Assembly (NCBI GenBank): GCA_963752855.1
Contig: CAVVZX010000007.1
Coordinates: 7,559 to 71,558 of the forward strand
DNA length: 64,000 bases
Direction: 5' to 3'
Source: DATJPW01 sp963752855
GTDB taxonomy: Bacteria; Desulfobacterota; Desulfomonilia; Desulfomonilales; Desulfomonilaceae
This document shows, piece by piece, positions 38,382-48,103 of this stretch. Every line of letters starts with the position of its first letter. Position 1 is the stretch's first letter. The notes under the pieces were generated by a model. It did no database searches. It was not told where the DNA came from and saw only the letters and a program-made list of their open reading frames with translations. A program made the position numbers and the translations under genes.

Positions 38382-39482
38382 GATTAATGCGAACCCCCAG
38401 ATCGGTGGATCTCTCTATAACCGCCCGATGCAATTTGAAGTGCAGCTATTGCAGTCATTTCACCAGTGCGGGCGATGTGAACAAGGAATTGGATACGGAT
38501 GAATGGCTTCAATTTTTCGAGGAACTCAATCGTTGCGCCGTAACCGATGTGTGCTTACAGGGCGGCGAACCTTTCTTACGACAGGATTTCGAGGACCTCG
38601 TTCAAGGAATTGTTCGCAACCGAATGCGCTTTTCCGTGCTGAGCAACGGCACGCTTATTACAGACCAAACGGCCGCTTTTCTGGCGGGAACAAAGAGATG
38701 CGATTCGGTTCAGATTTCGATTGACGGTTTCTATAGCCACAACTCATGACGCCTTTAGAGGAAAGGGTAACTTTATCAGAGCCCTTGACGGCCTACAATT
38801 ATTGCGCAAGCATGGCATTCCTACGACTGTTCGTGTCACTATACATCGGAGAAACGTTTCCGAACTCGACAATATAGCGCGTTTCCTTCTGATCGACCTC
38901 GCTCTTCCGGAGTTTTCGACCAATTCGGCCACTCACTTCGGTTTGTGCCGAAAAAACTCAGATCAGGTTCAGCTTACCGTAGAAGAACGCTCTCGAGCCA
39001 TGGAAACGTTACTAAAGCTATCGAAGGAATATGACGGTCGAATATCCGCGCAAGCGGGACCACTTGCGGAAGTTATGAATTGGCGGGAAATGGAGGTTGC
39101 TCGCCGAACGGGCAAACGGGACTTCCCTAATGGCGGATATCTGACCGGCTGCGGCGGCCCAATGAGCAAATTGGCTGTCCGAGCCGATGGTGTCATCGTC
39201 CCTTGCGCTCAGATGCCGGACATGGAATTAGGGCTCATCAACAGGGATGATCTAAAGGTGATCTGGCAAGATCATCCTGATCTTAATCGTCTGAGAAATC
39301 GTGTAAATATTCCTCTCACTCAGTTCGAATTTTGCCGTGACTGTGAATACATGGGCTACTGCACCGGTAACTGCCCTGCCGTAGCCTCCTCTATGGTCCA
39401 TGACGCCTGGCAGCCAAGCCCTGACGCATGTTATAGAAAATTCCTCGAATCAGGCGGCAAACTGCCATGGGGTGAGATCTGA
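38378..39482 (+). CDS. Radical SAM/SPASM peptide-modifying enzyme 1 (one frameshift)
   Basis: MRLMRTPRSVDLSITARCNL opens with the cluster motif CNLKCSYC and LQGGEPFLRQDF. An extra T near 38733 breaks the frame after SIDG; the next frame continues SIATTHDAFRGKGNF to the end. The C-terminal SPASM domain carries many Cys: GCGGPMSKLAVRADGVIVPC and CRDCEYMGYCTGNCP. About 367 residues. These enzymes bind auxiliary [4Fe-4S] clusters and cross-link or thioether-bridge RiPP precursors. ATGA overlap with the PqqD-like gene. The neighbour at 39555 is a second SPASM enzyme, an arrangement like ScmE/ScmF. Confidence 0.87.
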
Positions 39483-39554
39483 GATCCGGGGCTCGGATTC
39501 CTCTATCTGCAGATCAGGGCAATTAACTTTCCATCGATTCGCGGGACTTTTCCA

Positions 39555-40654
39555 ATGGAGACGGGAAATAGTCGGCCACTCACGTGGCCGCTTAATCAGA
39601 TCTATTTTTATCTGACTCAGGGCTGCAACCTTCGCTGTCGGCACTGCTGGATCTCCCCTAAATTTGAGACCGAAGGACAATCATGGCCTTCGCTGGACTT
39701 GGGCCTCTTTTGCTCAATCATTCAGCAAGCCAAGCCTCTGGGCTTGTCCGGAGTAAAATTGACGGGTGGGGAACCCCTCATTCATCATCAAATATTCGAT
39801 ATAATTGAACATGTTGGGGCAGAAGATCTCGCTCTGACTGTAGAGACCAACGGCGTGGCATGCACAACCGAACTGGCTCAAGCCATGAGGAGTTGTAAGA
39901 ACGCTTTTGTATCGGTAAGTCTTGATGCGGCTGAAGCGAGGACACATGAGTGGATGCGAGGGGTGAAAGGCTCTTTCGAAGCAGCGATCCAAGGCATCCG
40001 GAATCTTGTCAAGGCAGGATTGCCGCCCCAGATCATAATGTCCCTGGTCCGGCGCAACAAGGACCAAATGGAAGCAATTGTGCGGCTTGCCGAAACACTG
40101 GGGGCGGAATCGGTTAAATTCAACGTCGTTCAGCCGACCGCCAGGGGACAGCAGATGCACTTGCAGGATGAGGTGATCCCGATAGACGAGTTAATAGCCC
40201 TTGGAGCCTGGGCGGAAAAAGAACTCGGCTCACAGACCGAGATTCGGGTATTTTACAGCCATCCTCCAGCTTTTAGGCCACTGGGTAAAATGTTCGGGCA
40301 AGCCGGTGACGGCTGCTCGGAATGCGGCGTATTTGGTATCTTGGGCGTGCTGGCAGACGGCAGCTACGCCTTGTGCGGGATTGGCGCACCGTGCCTGACC
40401 TTGTTTTTGGCCACGCGGCATCCGACCGTTTGGACGAAGTGTGGAACGGCACGACAGCTTTAGACGAAATCAGAACAGGCCTTCCGAAGCGCCTCACGGG
40501 GATATGTGGAGACTGCTTAATGAAATCGGTTTGCCTGGGAAGCTGCGTGGCGCAAAATTATTATCGTGGAGCCAAGTCTTTGGGCGCCGTTTGGTACTGC
40601 GAGCAGGCTGAAAGACGCGGCCTTTTTCCCGAAAGTCGTCTCTGTCGAAGATAG
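39555..40654 (+). CDS. Radical SAM/SPASM peptide-modifying enzyme 2 (one frameshift)
   Basis: ATG 39555, 73 bases after enzyme 1. Cluster motif CNLRCRHC in LTQGCNLRCRHCWISPK, then GVKLTGGEPLIHHQIFDI and VSLDAAEARTHEWMRGVKGS. The frame breaks near 40390 after GSYALCGIG; the next frame gives VPDLVFGHAASDRLDEVWNG and the SPASM Cys set GDCLMKSVCLGSCVAQNYYR, stop 40654. About 366 residues. It differs from enzyme 1 enough to suggest a separate reaction or a heteromeric pair. It probably acts on the cluster precursor. Order and pairing recall the SynChlorMet cassette. Confidence 0.85.
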
Positions 40655-41040
40655 CGGTGACCCACATAATCCGATTCGACGCGCTTCCATGCCCACGGTC
40701 AGAGCGCAATTGAAGCATTGACGGGAAAAAGGCGCAAAACCTCTTTGTGCGCGTTAGCTTTTCCTCCGCAAATGAAGAAAATAGCCTAGCTTCGATCCAA
40801 AATAGGGTATCCATTTGTCGTCGCCGACTATGCTTCTCGATAAGATTTGGAAGGCAACAGTCTGGAACGCAAAAAACGCATTTTCGACTCCCAGCTCTCG
40901 AGCAACCGCATCTTAGCCAAGAGTCGCCAAGCGATACCTCCATCGACTCGATGATCCGATCCTCAAGCCAATGAGGATGATAAGCGGCCAATATATTGCC
41001 TACTTCAGTAGGTGGATTTGATTCCCAATTAGCGCCCAAT
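40655..41040. other. Intergenic region between convergent genes
   Basis: About 385 bases between the second SPASM gene (rightward) and the nucleotidyltransferase (leftward). The long frames here have no recognisable domain or ribosome site. No clear terminator was found. Confidence 0.45.
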
Positions 41041-41912
41041 TCACAAAAGGTCCACCACATCGGCCTTATCACCCCAAGAGCATCGTGACAGGTCAACAAA
41101 TCTGCCCCAGTCAAAAATCGTTCGCTTCAAAATCAAAACCAGATCAAGCCAGTCCCGTAAGATCGCTCCGTGATTAAGAGCATGAACAGCCACATATATG
41201 AAATTGAGCTCAGGCGACAGAAATGATACTTTGCAGTCGTACAATCGCCCATCGGTAATTTCATTCCATACAGTCGCCGGCGGGAAGCGATAAAAATCCA
41301 TTGATCCCAAAGAAGGGTGAAGATCTACGGTCGTGAAGCGCTTATCGTCATGGATGTGCGTCTCGGCCGGCTGCAGAATCCGGTCCTCGGGAGAATAGGG
41401 CGCGAAAAGAATTCCGTACCCCAGCGACGCCAACGCATTCCGGGCTGCGTTCAGATCTTTCTCATGCACTAACAAATCGATATCACACATAGTGCGGAGC
41501 GCCGGATCTCCGTATATCATAGGGCCAAGGTAAGCTCCTTTCAGCAACACGGCTGTCACATTATTGGCGTTCAACCGCGCGAGGATTTGCTTCAATGCCC
41601 ATTCAAGAGTCATGCTCACTTTCAAAGCCAGCATATAGTCTTGCCGAAGGACTCTCTTGATCTTCTGCGGCATATCGGTCTCAGGATGCCCCGCAAGCGA
41701 TTTGTAAAGCCACGGCGCCAACCCGTGAGCCCGGATAATATCTACTATGGGAATCCGTCCAATCCCTACAACAATGAGGCGTCTGGGGATCTTTTGAATG
41801 CGAGGGCCACTACCAAGCGCCGGATTTCATCCAAAGACTGCAACAGCCTGTTCTCCCGCAGCCATTTCTTGACCTGGAATTTTGCGCCATTCTGCTCGCA
41901 GCAGCAGGTCAT
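41041..41912 (-). CDS. Nucleotidyltransferase-family protein, RiPP-cluster type (N-terminus frameshifted)
   Basis: The main frame (41041-41721) shows the NTP_transf_5 core: NNVTAVLLKGAYLGPMIYGD and ALRTMCDIDLLVHEKDLNAA (D-x-D), then VDLHPSLGSMDFY and LDLVLILKRTIFDW. Upstream the helical N-domain is in another frame (EQNGAKFQVKKWLRENRLLQ, SLDEIRRLVVALAF), with a shift near 41750-41765 into IPIVDIIRAHGLAPWLYKSL. The start at 41912 is tentative because no ribosome site is visible. This family often sits in lasso and related RiPP clusters beside the B proteins; its reaction is not known. It faces the cluster from the opposite strand. Confidence 0.72.
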
Positions 41913-42092
41913 TTCAGGGCAGTAGGACCATCGCGTCGCTATGGACCGCGAGATCCTGACTTACCGATTCAAGATTTCTCGGGTTTACGTTTGAACCAAC
42001 ATATCATTTTTTAGGCCGGAGCCCGTAAATTTGCTTGACTTTACGTAGAAATAACACTAGCGACATGCCTCGGGCACACTCGTGCAAAAGAG

Positions 42093-43073
42093 TTGCGGAG
42101 AACAAAAATGAGAAGCGCCTCCCGGGCCATTAAAATCCGGAGCCAGAAAATGATGGTCAGATCTCGGAACATAAGATTAACACATTTCTTACAGAGCAGT
42201 CCCTCAGATTTTGAGATCTTCGAAGGGCGAAATTCCGAACACAAGGTTATCCGGACTCTAACTCGTTGTTGCTCACGAGCATCTGTTTGTTCGCTTTTGC
42301 TGGGGCTGTTGCTGATGGGCATGAGCGCTTGCGCTGCCACTGCGGCCGATCTCGGCATGAGGGGATTGACCGACGTCTTTAGTCCGTTGATTTTCCCGCC
42401 ATACTTTCGCGGGGAGACAAAGGTAACACCAATATGGATGTTTCTCGGGAACGGCACGCTAACCACAGCCGGCCAAGGTGCGCTGAGTCTTCGAGAGGAC
42501 CTCGGATTAACCCGTACAGCCATTTTCTTGGATACTATGGTTCGGCTGCAAGCCGGTGCGTTTTCGTGCCGAATCCATTATGAGCCACGCGGATTCGCAA
42601 GCAGTAGCAGCGTACAAAATAATCCGCTAGTGACCGGCAGGGCGGAGCTGGAGTATTCGGGCGTACGACTCGGGGTGGACCTGGATTTGATCCGAAAAAG
42701 GACATCCCGTGTGGGAATGGATATGGATTATCAATTTTACAGGCCTGTTTTCACACAGACGATCTTTCCGCAAGCGGCAGTACAGGTATCCGGCGACAAT
42801 CCGTTCACTATGGGAGCGCACGCAGTCTACAATCCCATTACGAATTTGTGGGGTATTTCCGGAATATTGGAAATTCGGGGGCGATGGAGTCTGTCCGGGG
42901 CGTCAGTCACCGATATGGACGCGTCCATCGGAGTGAAATCTCCGGAGACCGTGCTGGGGAGCGTTGCCTTGAAAAGTGGATACAGGCGGACAGCCATTGA
43001 ATTTACTGACAGTCGAAATAACTTTGAAACTGTGCTTTCAGGATGGTTCGGTGAACTGGCATATTACTATTGA
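42093..43073 (+). CDS. Predicted outer-membrane beta-barrel protein of unknown function
   Basis: Up to 326 codons; the real start is probably further in, because the signal peptide is at VCSLLLGLLLMGMSACAATA (about 65-85). The mature part has alternating beta-strand patterns (VRLGVDLDLIRKRTSRVGMD, SLSGASVTDMDASIGVKS) and ends with aromatic residues (ELAYYY), as outer-membrane barrels do. No match to a named family comes to mind. It faces the Wza-like gene tail to tail across seven bases, so it may belong to the same envelope or export function. Confidence 0.65.
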   Translation: MRRTKMRSASRAIKIRSQKMMVRSRNIRLTHFLQSSPSDFEIFEGRNSEHKVIRTLTRCCSRASVCSLLLGLLLMGMSACAATAADLGMRGLTDVFSPLIFPPYFRGETKVTPIWMFLGNGTLTTAGQGALSLREDLGLTRTAIFLDTMVRLQAGAFSCRIHYEPRGFASSSSVQNNPLVTGRAELEYSGVRLGVDLDLIRKRTSRVGMDMDYQFYRPVFTQTIFPQAAVQVSGDNPFTMGAHAVYNPITNLWGISGILEIRGRWSLSGASVTDMDASIGVKSPETVLGSVALKSGYRRTAIEFTDSRNNFETVLSGWFGELAYYY

Positions 43074-43080
43074 GGAATTA

Positions 43081-44218
43081 CTAGAGAAACATCCCAAAAT
43101 TTACATCCGCGCTTAATCTTTCGTATTCGCCCCCCGAGATTTGTGTGATTCTCATTATTGCCTTATCGATATTGGCAAATGCCTTGAAGTCCAAAATCAC
43201 CGAAAGATATTGATTTATAAAAAGCCTAACGTCAGTGATGTAGGTCTTCGGGACATATATGACATCGTATGGTTTTACCATAATTGCCGAACTCATATCC
43301 CCCACATCGAAAACTCGTTTCAAATCTAGTCGCCTGCCTATGGGCTTGCCGTTAATGTCTTTAGATATAAGGATAACACTGGTGAGGTCGGCTGTATCTT
43401 TGACCCCGCCCGCTAGGGCAAGCGCATGGACAGCGGTAATCGGCTGAGTAATGTCGAAAGCGCCTGGGGCCCCCACTTCGCCCAGCGCATAAAACTTACG
43501 GGAGTTTGCTTGAGCAAGCGCCACTGATACAATAGCGTGCTCCAGGACCCCATCCCGGTACAATTTGTTTACAGTCTTCTCTATCTCCGGGACGGTATGC
43601 CCGGCGCAGAGGACCCTGTCACGGACGAGCGGGAGATCGATGGTGCCATCAGGTTTCACCACGAGTGCTTGCTGACTTCCACGAGTTAAGGTAGTCAGTG
43701 ATTCCGTAAGTTTTTTAACTTTTTCATGAAATGTCGCCACGTGCACTGTGACAAGATGATATTTTCTCGCCTTCACCGCGGCGCGCCTCGGATCTGGTAA
43801 AAATATTCGCTTCCAAGAATTTGTCTTCAATCTTCTTGGCCAACTGTTCCGGAGTGAGCCCGGCTGCTTGGATATCGCCGATGGCTTGGAGAGTTATCAT
43901 TCCGTCAGGGCGGATAACCACATCTTCATTGAGTTGCGGATCAAGAGTAAACTTGACTTTTAAATGATCCAGCGTATCCAGCGTATATTGACCGGCGGGA
44001 ACATCCCAGTCAGCTTGAAAGAGAATTGCGAGCTGATCGTTGGGGCCAACCCGATAATTCCTGCACACTATATCAAAGGCCTCGACCAGGTCCTTGATCT
44101 GAGGCATTCTTTGAGGGCCAGGTGACGGCCTGAATGGAGAGGGTATCAGGCCGATACAGCCACTGAATAACAGCACGCAGCCGGAGAGGGCCACAAGTTT
44201 TAATGCTATTTTAATCAT
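43081..44218 (-). CDS. Wza-like polysaccharide export lipoprotein (one frameshift)
   Basis: Starts MIKIALKLVALSGCVLLFSG with a lipobox Cys at about residue 21 (LLFSGC). Two poly-export/SLBB domains: NYRVGPNDQLAILFQADWDV and DVVIRPDGMITLQAIGDIQA in the first frame; VVKPDGTIDLPLVRDRVLCA, KFYALGEVGAPGAF and YDVIYVPKTYITD after a shift near 43785. About 378 residues when joined. It would form the outer-membrane pore for a capsule or exopolysaccharide and pair with the Wzc-type kinase at 30.2 kb. The RiPP cluster lies between the two halves of this export system. Confidence 0.85.
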
Positions 44219-44696
44219 TTAAAAAACAGTATGATGTAAGTAATCATTAAAGTGTTATCTCATCTTCTGAGCTTTATACCATAACAATATGCAAATTTCA
44301 ATCAATTAGTATTAGACCGCGGCCATGCCACCCCAGAATCAATTCAGAATCTCATCAGGTGAGTAAGCGCGAGGTTTTTGGCTTTGGTGGCTACGCGGTG
44401 GGATGGCCGTCTGAAATTCCCCAGAATGAACTAACCCGATAAGATTGTGGGACAACCCGCCTAGGGGCACGCCACGCGCCTACCGGTTTTTTGACCGCCC
44501 ACGACAGGCGCGGCTACAACGTTTTGTCTGCTCAGCCACGAAGGGCCCGTCTCTAAACGGACAAAGGGCGCCGCCTTGGCCGGCCTGAAGGGAATTCTCG
44601 GGGGCTTTATTTTGCACCTAATTCGCAAGAGGCAAGCTGAGAAATCTACTTGAAAATAATAGTTTATTATGATATGTTATAGTTAAATCGCTGCAT
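44219..44696. other. Intergenic region, no supported gene
   Basis: About 480 bases upstream of two divergent genes. AT-rich near both ends (around 44220-44300 and 44650-44690), consistent with promoters, but no box pair is convincing. The GC-rich middle shows no coding match. Confidence 0.4.
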
Positions 44697-45065
44697 GTGA
44701 AATCGGAGTCGCCATTGAGACGAAACATAGTTATCTTTGTTTTTGTCGCCGCCATTTTTGCGGCGCCATTGGCCTCATTGGGTCAGACTAAAGGGCCGGC
44801 AAATGGAAACGCGTTCCCTTTGGATCAGACATTAATGGGATTTAAAGAACAAGGTGTATGGTACTTTTTGTGTATAGCCCCAGAGTACCCTAGTCGCATC
44901 GGGCCCAATTACGCAACGTATGGACCGCCGGCGCCACCATGTCCACCGCCACTCTGTTTGGCGCCGCCGCCGGCGGCCAGAAGCCCCCCAAAACCCCCAA
45001 GTCCCGCAAGATCCGCAGGGCCCCCTACTGACAGAATCAGTAGTGATTATTCAGTCCGGGAGTAG
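44697..45065 (+). CDS. Small secreted proline-rich protein, unknown function
   Basis: 122 residues with GTG start. A clear signal peptide (NIVIFVFVAAIFAAPLASLG) is followed by about 45 ordinary residues and then a Pro-rich run with PPAPPCPPPLCLAPPPA and PPKPPSPARSAGPP. The ribosome site is poor, so the start is uncertain. It could be a surface or periplasm-spanning peptide. The Pro-rich run may also result from GC-rich low-complexity DNA. It stands alone, upstream of another small secreted protein. No family recognised. Confidence 0.45.
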   Translation: MKSESPLRRNIVIFVFVAAIFAAPLASLGQTKGPANGNAFPLDQTLMGFKEQGVWYFLCIAPEYPSRIGPNYATYGPPAPPCPPPLCLAPPPAARSPPKPPSPARSAGPPTDRISSDYSVRE

Positions 45066-45428
45066 GGATGGCAGGTGAGACCGGCTCGCGTAAAACGCGG
45101 CAATGTACGCCATCCCTGATCGCAATTGCCAAAAGTCTTGTCCGATTTCATGAGTGACATCTCGTCATTGTGCGGTTTTAAGCTTGCCCCGTTGAAAAAC
45201 GGAGCAGGAATCCAGATCTTTATTGCCGCGTAAGCGGGAACCTGGTTTTCCGGATTCACGTCTTCACTGGAATCCCGCGTTCGCGGAATCTATGAACCCG
45301 ATCTCCTGCCCCATTCAGGCATAATTTTCGACAACTGCTACACCCCGACGGGACGTACAACAAGACGAATATCCTTGACATTGCTTGATATTATATGTAT
45401 AATTAGCTAAAATATTTAAGGTAAACCT
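45066..45428. repeat. Intergenic region with short dispersed repeat fragments
   Basis: Contains pieces resembling the common GGAATCCCGC-x-GCGGGAA-type intergenic repeats (CGCGTAAGCGGGAA near 45226, GGAATCCCGCGTTCGCGG near 45270). A 23-base stretch at 45125-45147 matches 55725-55747 with one difference. No gene is supported. AT-rich sequence before 45429 may hold a promoter. Confidence 0.45.
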
Positions 45429-45668
45429 ATGAAAATAAAATTGTTCGTTGTTGTGCTGATTCTTTCCATGATTTGCCCACCCGTCTCTCATGGATTTGGT
45501 CTCCTTAGGTGGACGTTCGATGCGATTCGTAATCAGCTTGGGCTGGACCGCGGCCCGATTCCAAAAACCATGGAATGCATTGGTCAGCCGTGCTTTGACC
45601 CACAGTGCCCGTCGTGCAGCGACCGCTCTGACGCGCATCGCATTTATATTCAGGCCGAAGGCTTCTAA
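45429..45668 (+). CDS. Small secreted Cys-containing protein, unknown function
   Basis: 79 residues. The signal peptide is convincing (MKIKLFVVVLILSMICPPVS). The mature part carries four Cys in a tight cluster (MECIGQPCFDPQCPSCSDRS), suggesting disulfides or metal binding. A weak AAGGTAA precedes the ATG, and the upstream 40 bases are AT-rich. No family recognised. The secreted form and short length would suit an envelope peptide or a small effector. Confidence 0.5.
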   Translation: MKIKLFVVVLILSMICPPVSHGFGLLRWTFDAIRNQLGLDRGPIPKTMECIGQPCFDPQCPSCSDRSDAHRIYIQAEGF

Positions 45669-45745
45669 TACTCCACATTGGCGCCAAATTTGGAAGCCAC
45701 ACCGGCCTTCAGGTTGTCGGGTTTGAAATCAGCGGTAGGCGGGGA

Positions 45746-47227
45746 TTATCTACTTTTTATTTGTCTTTTTATCTTGTTCCAATAGAAATCGACCGCCTGT
45801 TGAAGCCGTCCCAATTGAGATGACCTGTTTGCCGTTCTGTACATTTCCAACACCTTCTCATTAAGAACTTCTTTAGACATGGCGGTCATGTTGAAGATAG
45901 GAAATGCGTTTTGGTCCATGGTCACCGCCAGTCGCGGCGAAAGCTCGAAGCCCTTTTCCGAAGCTATTTTGAACCATTCCGTTCCAGGAAGAGGAAGGGC
46001 CGCGTATACACTGCTTTTGTGGCCTCTGCTTCTTCTTATCAATTCTATTGAATCATTAACATCATCGACAGACTCGCCCGGATGACCGACTATGTAGTAG
46101 GAAAGGGTGTGTATCCCCAGCGATCTCGTGTAATTCAGTATTCTTATAATGTCATCCCGCCTCAAATTCTTTCTTATTGACTTTTGTAGCCTTTCACTTC
46201 CCGTTTCTATCCCGTAGCTTACAGACTTGATACCTGCCGCGGCCAAGGTGTCCAAGACGCTCTCATTTACAGTATTGATCCTTGCGCACACTCCTATGTT
46301 CAAGTTGTTATAACCTTTGGCAATAATAGCGTCGGCGATCTTGCGCACTCTGTGCCTATTCAACGTGAAAGTATCATCAATAAATATTATTCTGAACCCG
46401 CCCAGGTCTTCCACTATGTGAGTCATCTCCGACATGACACGTTCAACTGAATGAAACCGGGGGCTTCTGCTCCAAAGCCTATGGGAAGAGCAGAAGCTGC
46501 ACTTGAACGGACAACCACGCGACGAAAATATGTGGAATTCGTCACGATACAACGCCGGTGATCCGAGATCGCGGACCGGAGGCTCTATATCGTCGACATT
46601 TGCAACCAGAGATCTTGGGATAAATTCGGCCGAGTTCCGGGCTGAATAGATTCCAGGCGCTTCTTCACATGATTGTCCTGAGTAAAGAGCCAGCACGGCC
46701 TCTCGAAAACTCGACTCCCCCTCTCCGACACAACAGAAATCTATTTCCGGTATTTGCTTAACAAGATTCTTGTACTCAACTGTGGGATGGATTCCTCCGA
46801 CGAGGATCTTGGTTAGAGGGGCTTCTTTCTTGATCTTTCTTGCGAATGTCTGAAGACTCAGTAGGTGATTCGTATAGCAGTTTACGGCTATCAGTTCCGG
46901 TTCATTTTCGAGAACCCGATCAATAAACGGCATCCAGCTGGGATGGAATTCATTTTCCGCGAACTCTGCCAGTCGGTCAAAATCAAGCAAGAAACGGGGA
47001 AAAAAAACGAGAAGGGCCCTGTTGATAGTGTCATTGTACTGGAGTATCGAATCACTGGGATAATCCAGAGCTTCTCCGTCGACGACATTAAGTTGGATTT
47101 GTTTACCCAGTAAATCTCGTATTGCTCCGACGAGATAACCCATCCAAAGCGGATACGCTGACTTCTTGATACCCGAGATCCTGTTATAAGGGAGCCGGCA
47201 AATTGTGACGTTCAGAGGTTTTTTCAT
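45746..47227 (-). CDS. B12-binding-domain radical SAM protein, standalone
   Basis: 493 residues, intact. The N-terminal cobalamin-binding-type domain (ELIAVNCYTNHLLSLQTFAR, ILVGGIHPTVEYKNLVKQI) precedes the radical SAM barrel with CPFKCSFC in FSSRGCPFKCSFCSSHRLWS, then FIDDTFTLNRHRVRK and YGIETGSERLQKSIRKNL. The C-terminus is basic. Enzymes of this shape do methyl or other radical transfers on lipids, cofactors or peptides. It lies near the RiPP cluster but on the other strand and 5 kb away; whether it belongs is unknown. A 62-codon frame overlaps its start (ATGA). Confidence 0.88.
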   Translation of the reverse strand: MKKPLNVTICRLPYNRISGIKKSAYPLWMGYLVGAIRDLLGKQIQLNVVDGEALDYPSDSILQYNDTINRALLVFFPRFLLDFDRLAEFAENEFHPSWMPFIDRVLENEPELIAVNCYTNHLLSLQTFARKIKKEAPLTKILVGGIHPTVEYKNLVKQIPEIDFCCVGEGESSFREAVLALYSGQSCEEAPGIYSARNSAEFIPRSLVANVDDIEPPVRDLGSPALYRDEFHIFSSRGCPFKCSFCSSHRLWSRSPRFHSVERVMSEMTHIVEDLGGFRIIFIDDTFTLNRHRVRKIADAIIAKGYNNLNIGVCARINTVNESVLDTLAAAGIKSVSYGIETGSERLQKSIRKNLRRDDIIRILNYTRSLGIHTLSYYIVGHPGESVDDVNDSIELIRRSRGHKSSVYAALPLPGTEWFKIASEKGFELSPRLAVTMDQNAFPIFNMTAMSKEVLNEKVLEMYRTANRSSQLGRLQQAVDFYWNKIKRQIKSR

Positions 47228-47412
47228 ATCTGTCGTCGTTGAGCGAATAACTTGACTATCGTTCGTCGCGCCGAGATCCCGCGCCGGATTGATCTCATTC
47301 TAACGAAAGTTAGATCATACTCAACATGCGATTGCTTGGTCAATGCGTTCGGGTCCCAATTTATTGCGACAGTTTCGACTTTGACGAGCGCCTGAGTCAT
47401 GACTTGTAGCAT
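47224..47412 (-). CDS. Possible small protein upstream of and coupled to the radical SAM gene
   Basis: 62 codons with no recognisable domain; Arg-rich C-terminus (MRSIRRGISARRTIVKLFAQ). Its stop overlaps the radical SAM ATG (ATGA), the only reason to consider it. No clear ribosome site. It could be a leader-type frame, a diverged remnant or chance. Confidence 0.25.
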   Translation of the reverse strand: MLQVMTQALVKVETVAINWDPNALTKQSHVEYDLTFVRMRSIRRGISARRTIVKLFAQRRQI

Positions 47413-47599
47413 GATTTTGTTGGAATTAGACCACGGCAGGGCACGTCGTGCTGCGCCGGAAAGGGTGGAGCCTGCCAGAAGCGGCGCTAGACCCGCTGAA
47501 GCTCAAATCAATTTTCTCGATACTGTTCCGATAACTAAGCGGATTTTGTCCGGAAGGAATACCTTTTTCAAATAATTCTCTATTTAAAAGCTCCCGCGG

Positions 47600-48103
47600 T
47601 CAGATGGAATTCCGATTCGCAGCGGATCTTTTATTCACGTCAGTCGTCTTTCTTTTTGTCCTATCTTTCAACCGCTTGGCCTTTGCAGAGTAATTCCTCG
47701 TATAGCTCTTATTCTTTAGCGATTTGCCTGACATGCTGGATTTGCGGAGTGATAATTTCTTTAGTGATTTTTTCTTGCTTGCTGAAAGGCTCTTCGCAGA
47801 TCCAGATTTTGAGAGGGTTTTTGATGAGCCTCCGACTTTGGATCCACGGATTTTCTTCGAACTTTTCGTCTTGGCATAACTAATTTTGGAGCTTTTTGGG
47901 GTTCCATTGCCTTCGATTTTGATATCTGACGTCTTCTTATGTGCGGCCGCTATAATGCCCCCAAGACTTCTGTACGGCGTGGATCCATCAGATGTGTATT
48001 TCTTGGTAGCGGGCGCATTGAGTTGTCCCGCGAATAAATCAGCGCTGAAAAACGCTGTGCACGAAACCAGTACAAAAATAGTCATAGACAGAAAAGTTCG
48101 CAT
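47600..48103 (-). CDS. Secreted Lys/Ser-rich repetitive protein, unknown function
   Basis: 167 residues. Signal peptide (TIFVLVSCTAFFSADLFAGQ), a short ordinary stretch, then about 100 residues dominated by Ser and Lys with repeats such as SKTLSKSGSAKSLSASKKKS and KSLKKLSLRKSS. Strongly basic and probably disordered; it might bind polysaccharide, DNA or the envelope. Histone H1-like composition is a resemblance only, since the signal peptide argues for export. It lies between the radical SAM and DUF202 genes with no operon link. Confidence 0.6.
   Translation of the reverse strand: MRTFLSMTIFVLVSCTAFFSADLFAGQLNAPATKKYTSDGSTPYRSLGGIIAAAHKKTSDIKIEGNGTPKSSKISYAKTKSSKKIRGSKVGGSSKTLSKSGSAKSLSASKKKSLKKLSLRKSSMSGKSLKNKSYTRNYSAKAKRLKDRTKRKTTDVNKRSAANRNSI

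Noticed and set aside
40494..41114. 206-codon minus-strand frame
   Set aside because: It overlaps the SPASM gene end and a non-coding gap, with no recognisable motif or ribosome site. The real minus gene begins further right.
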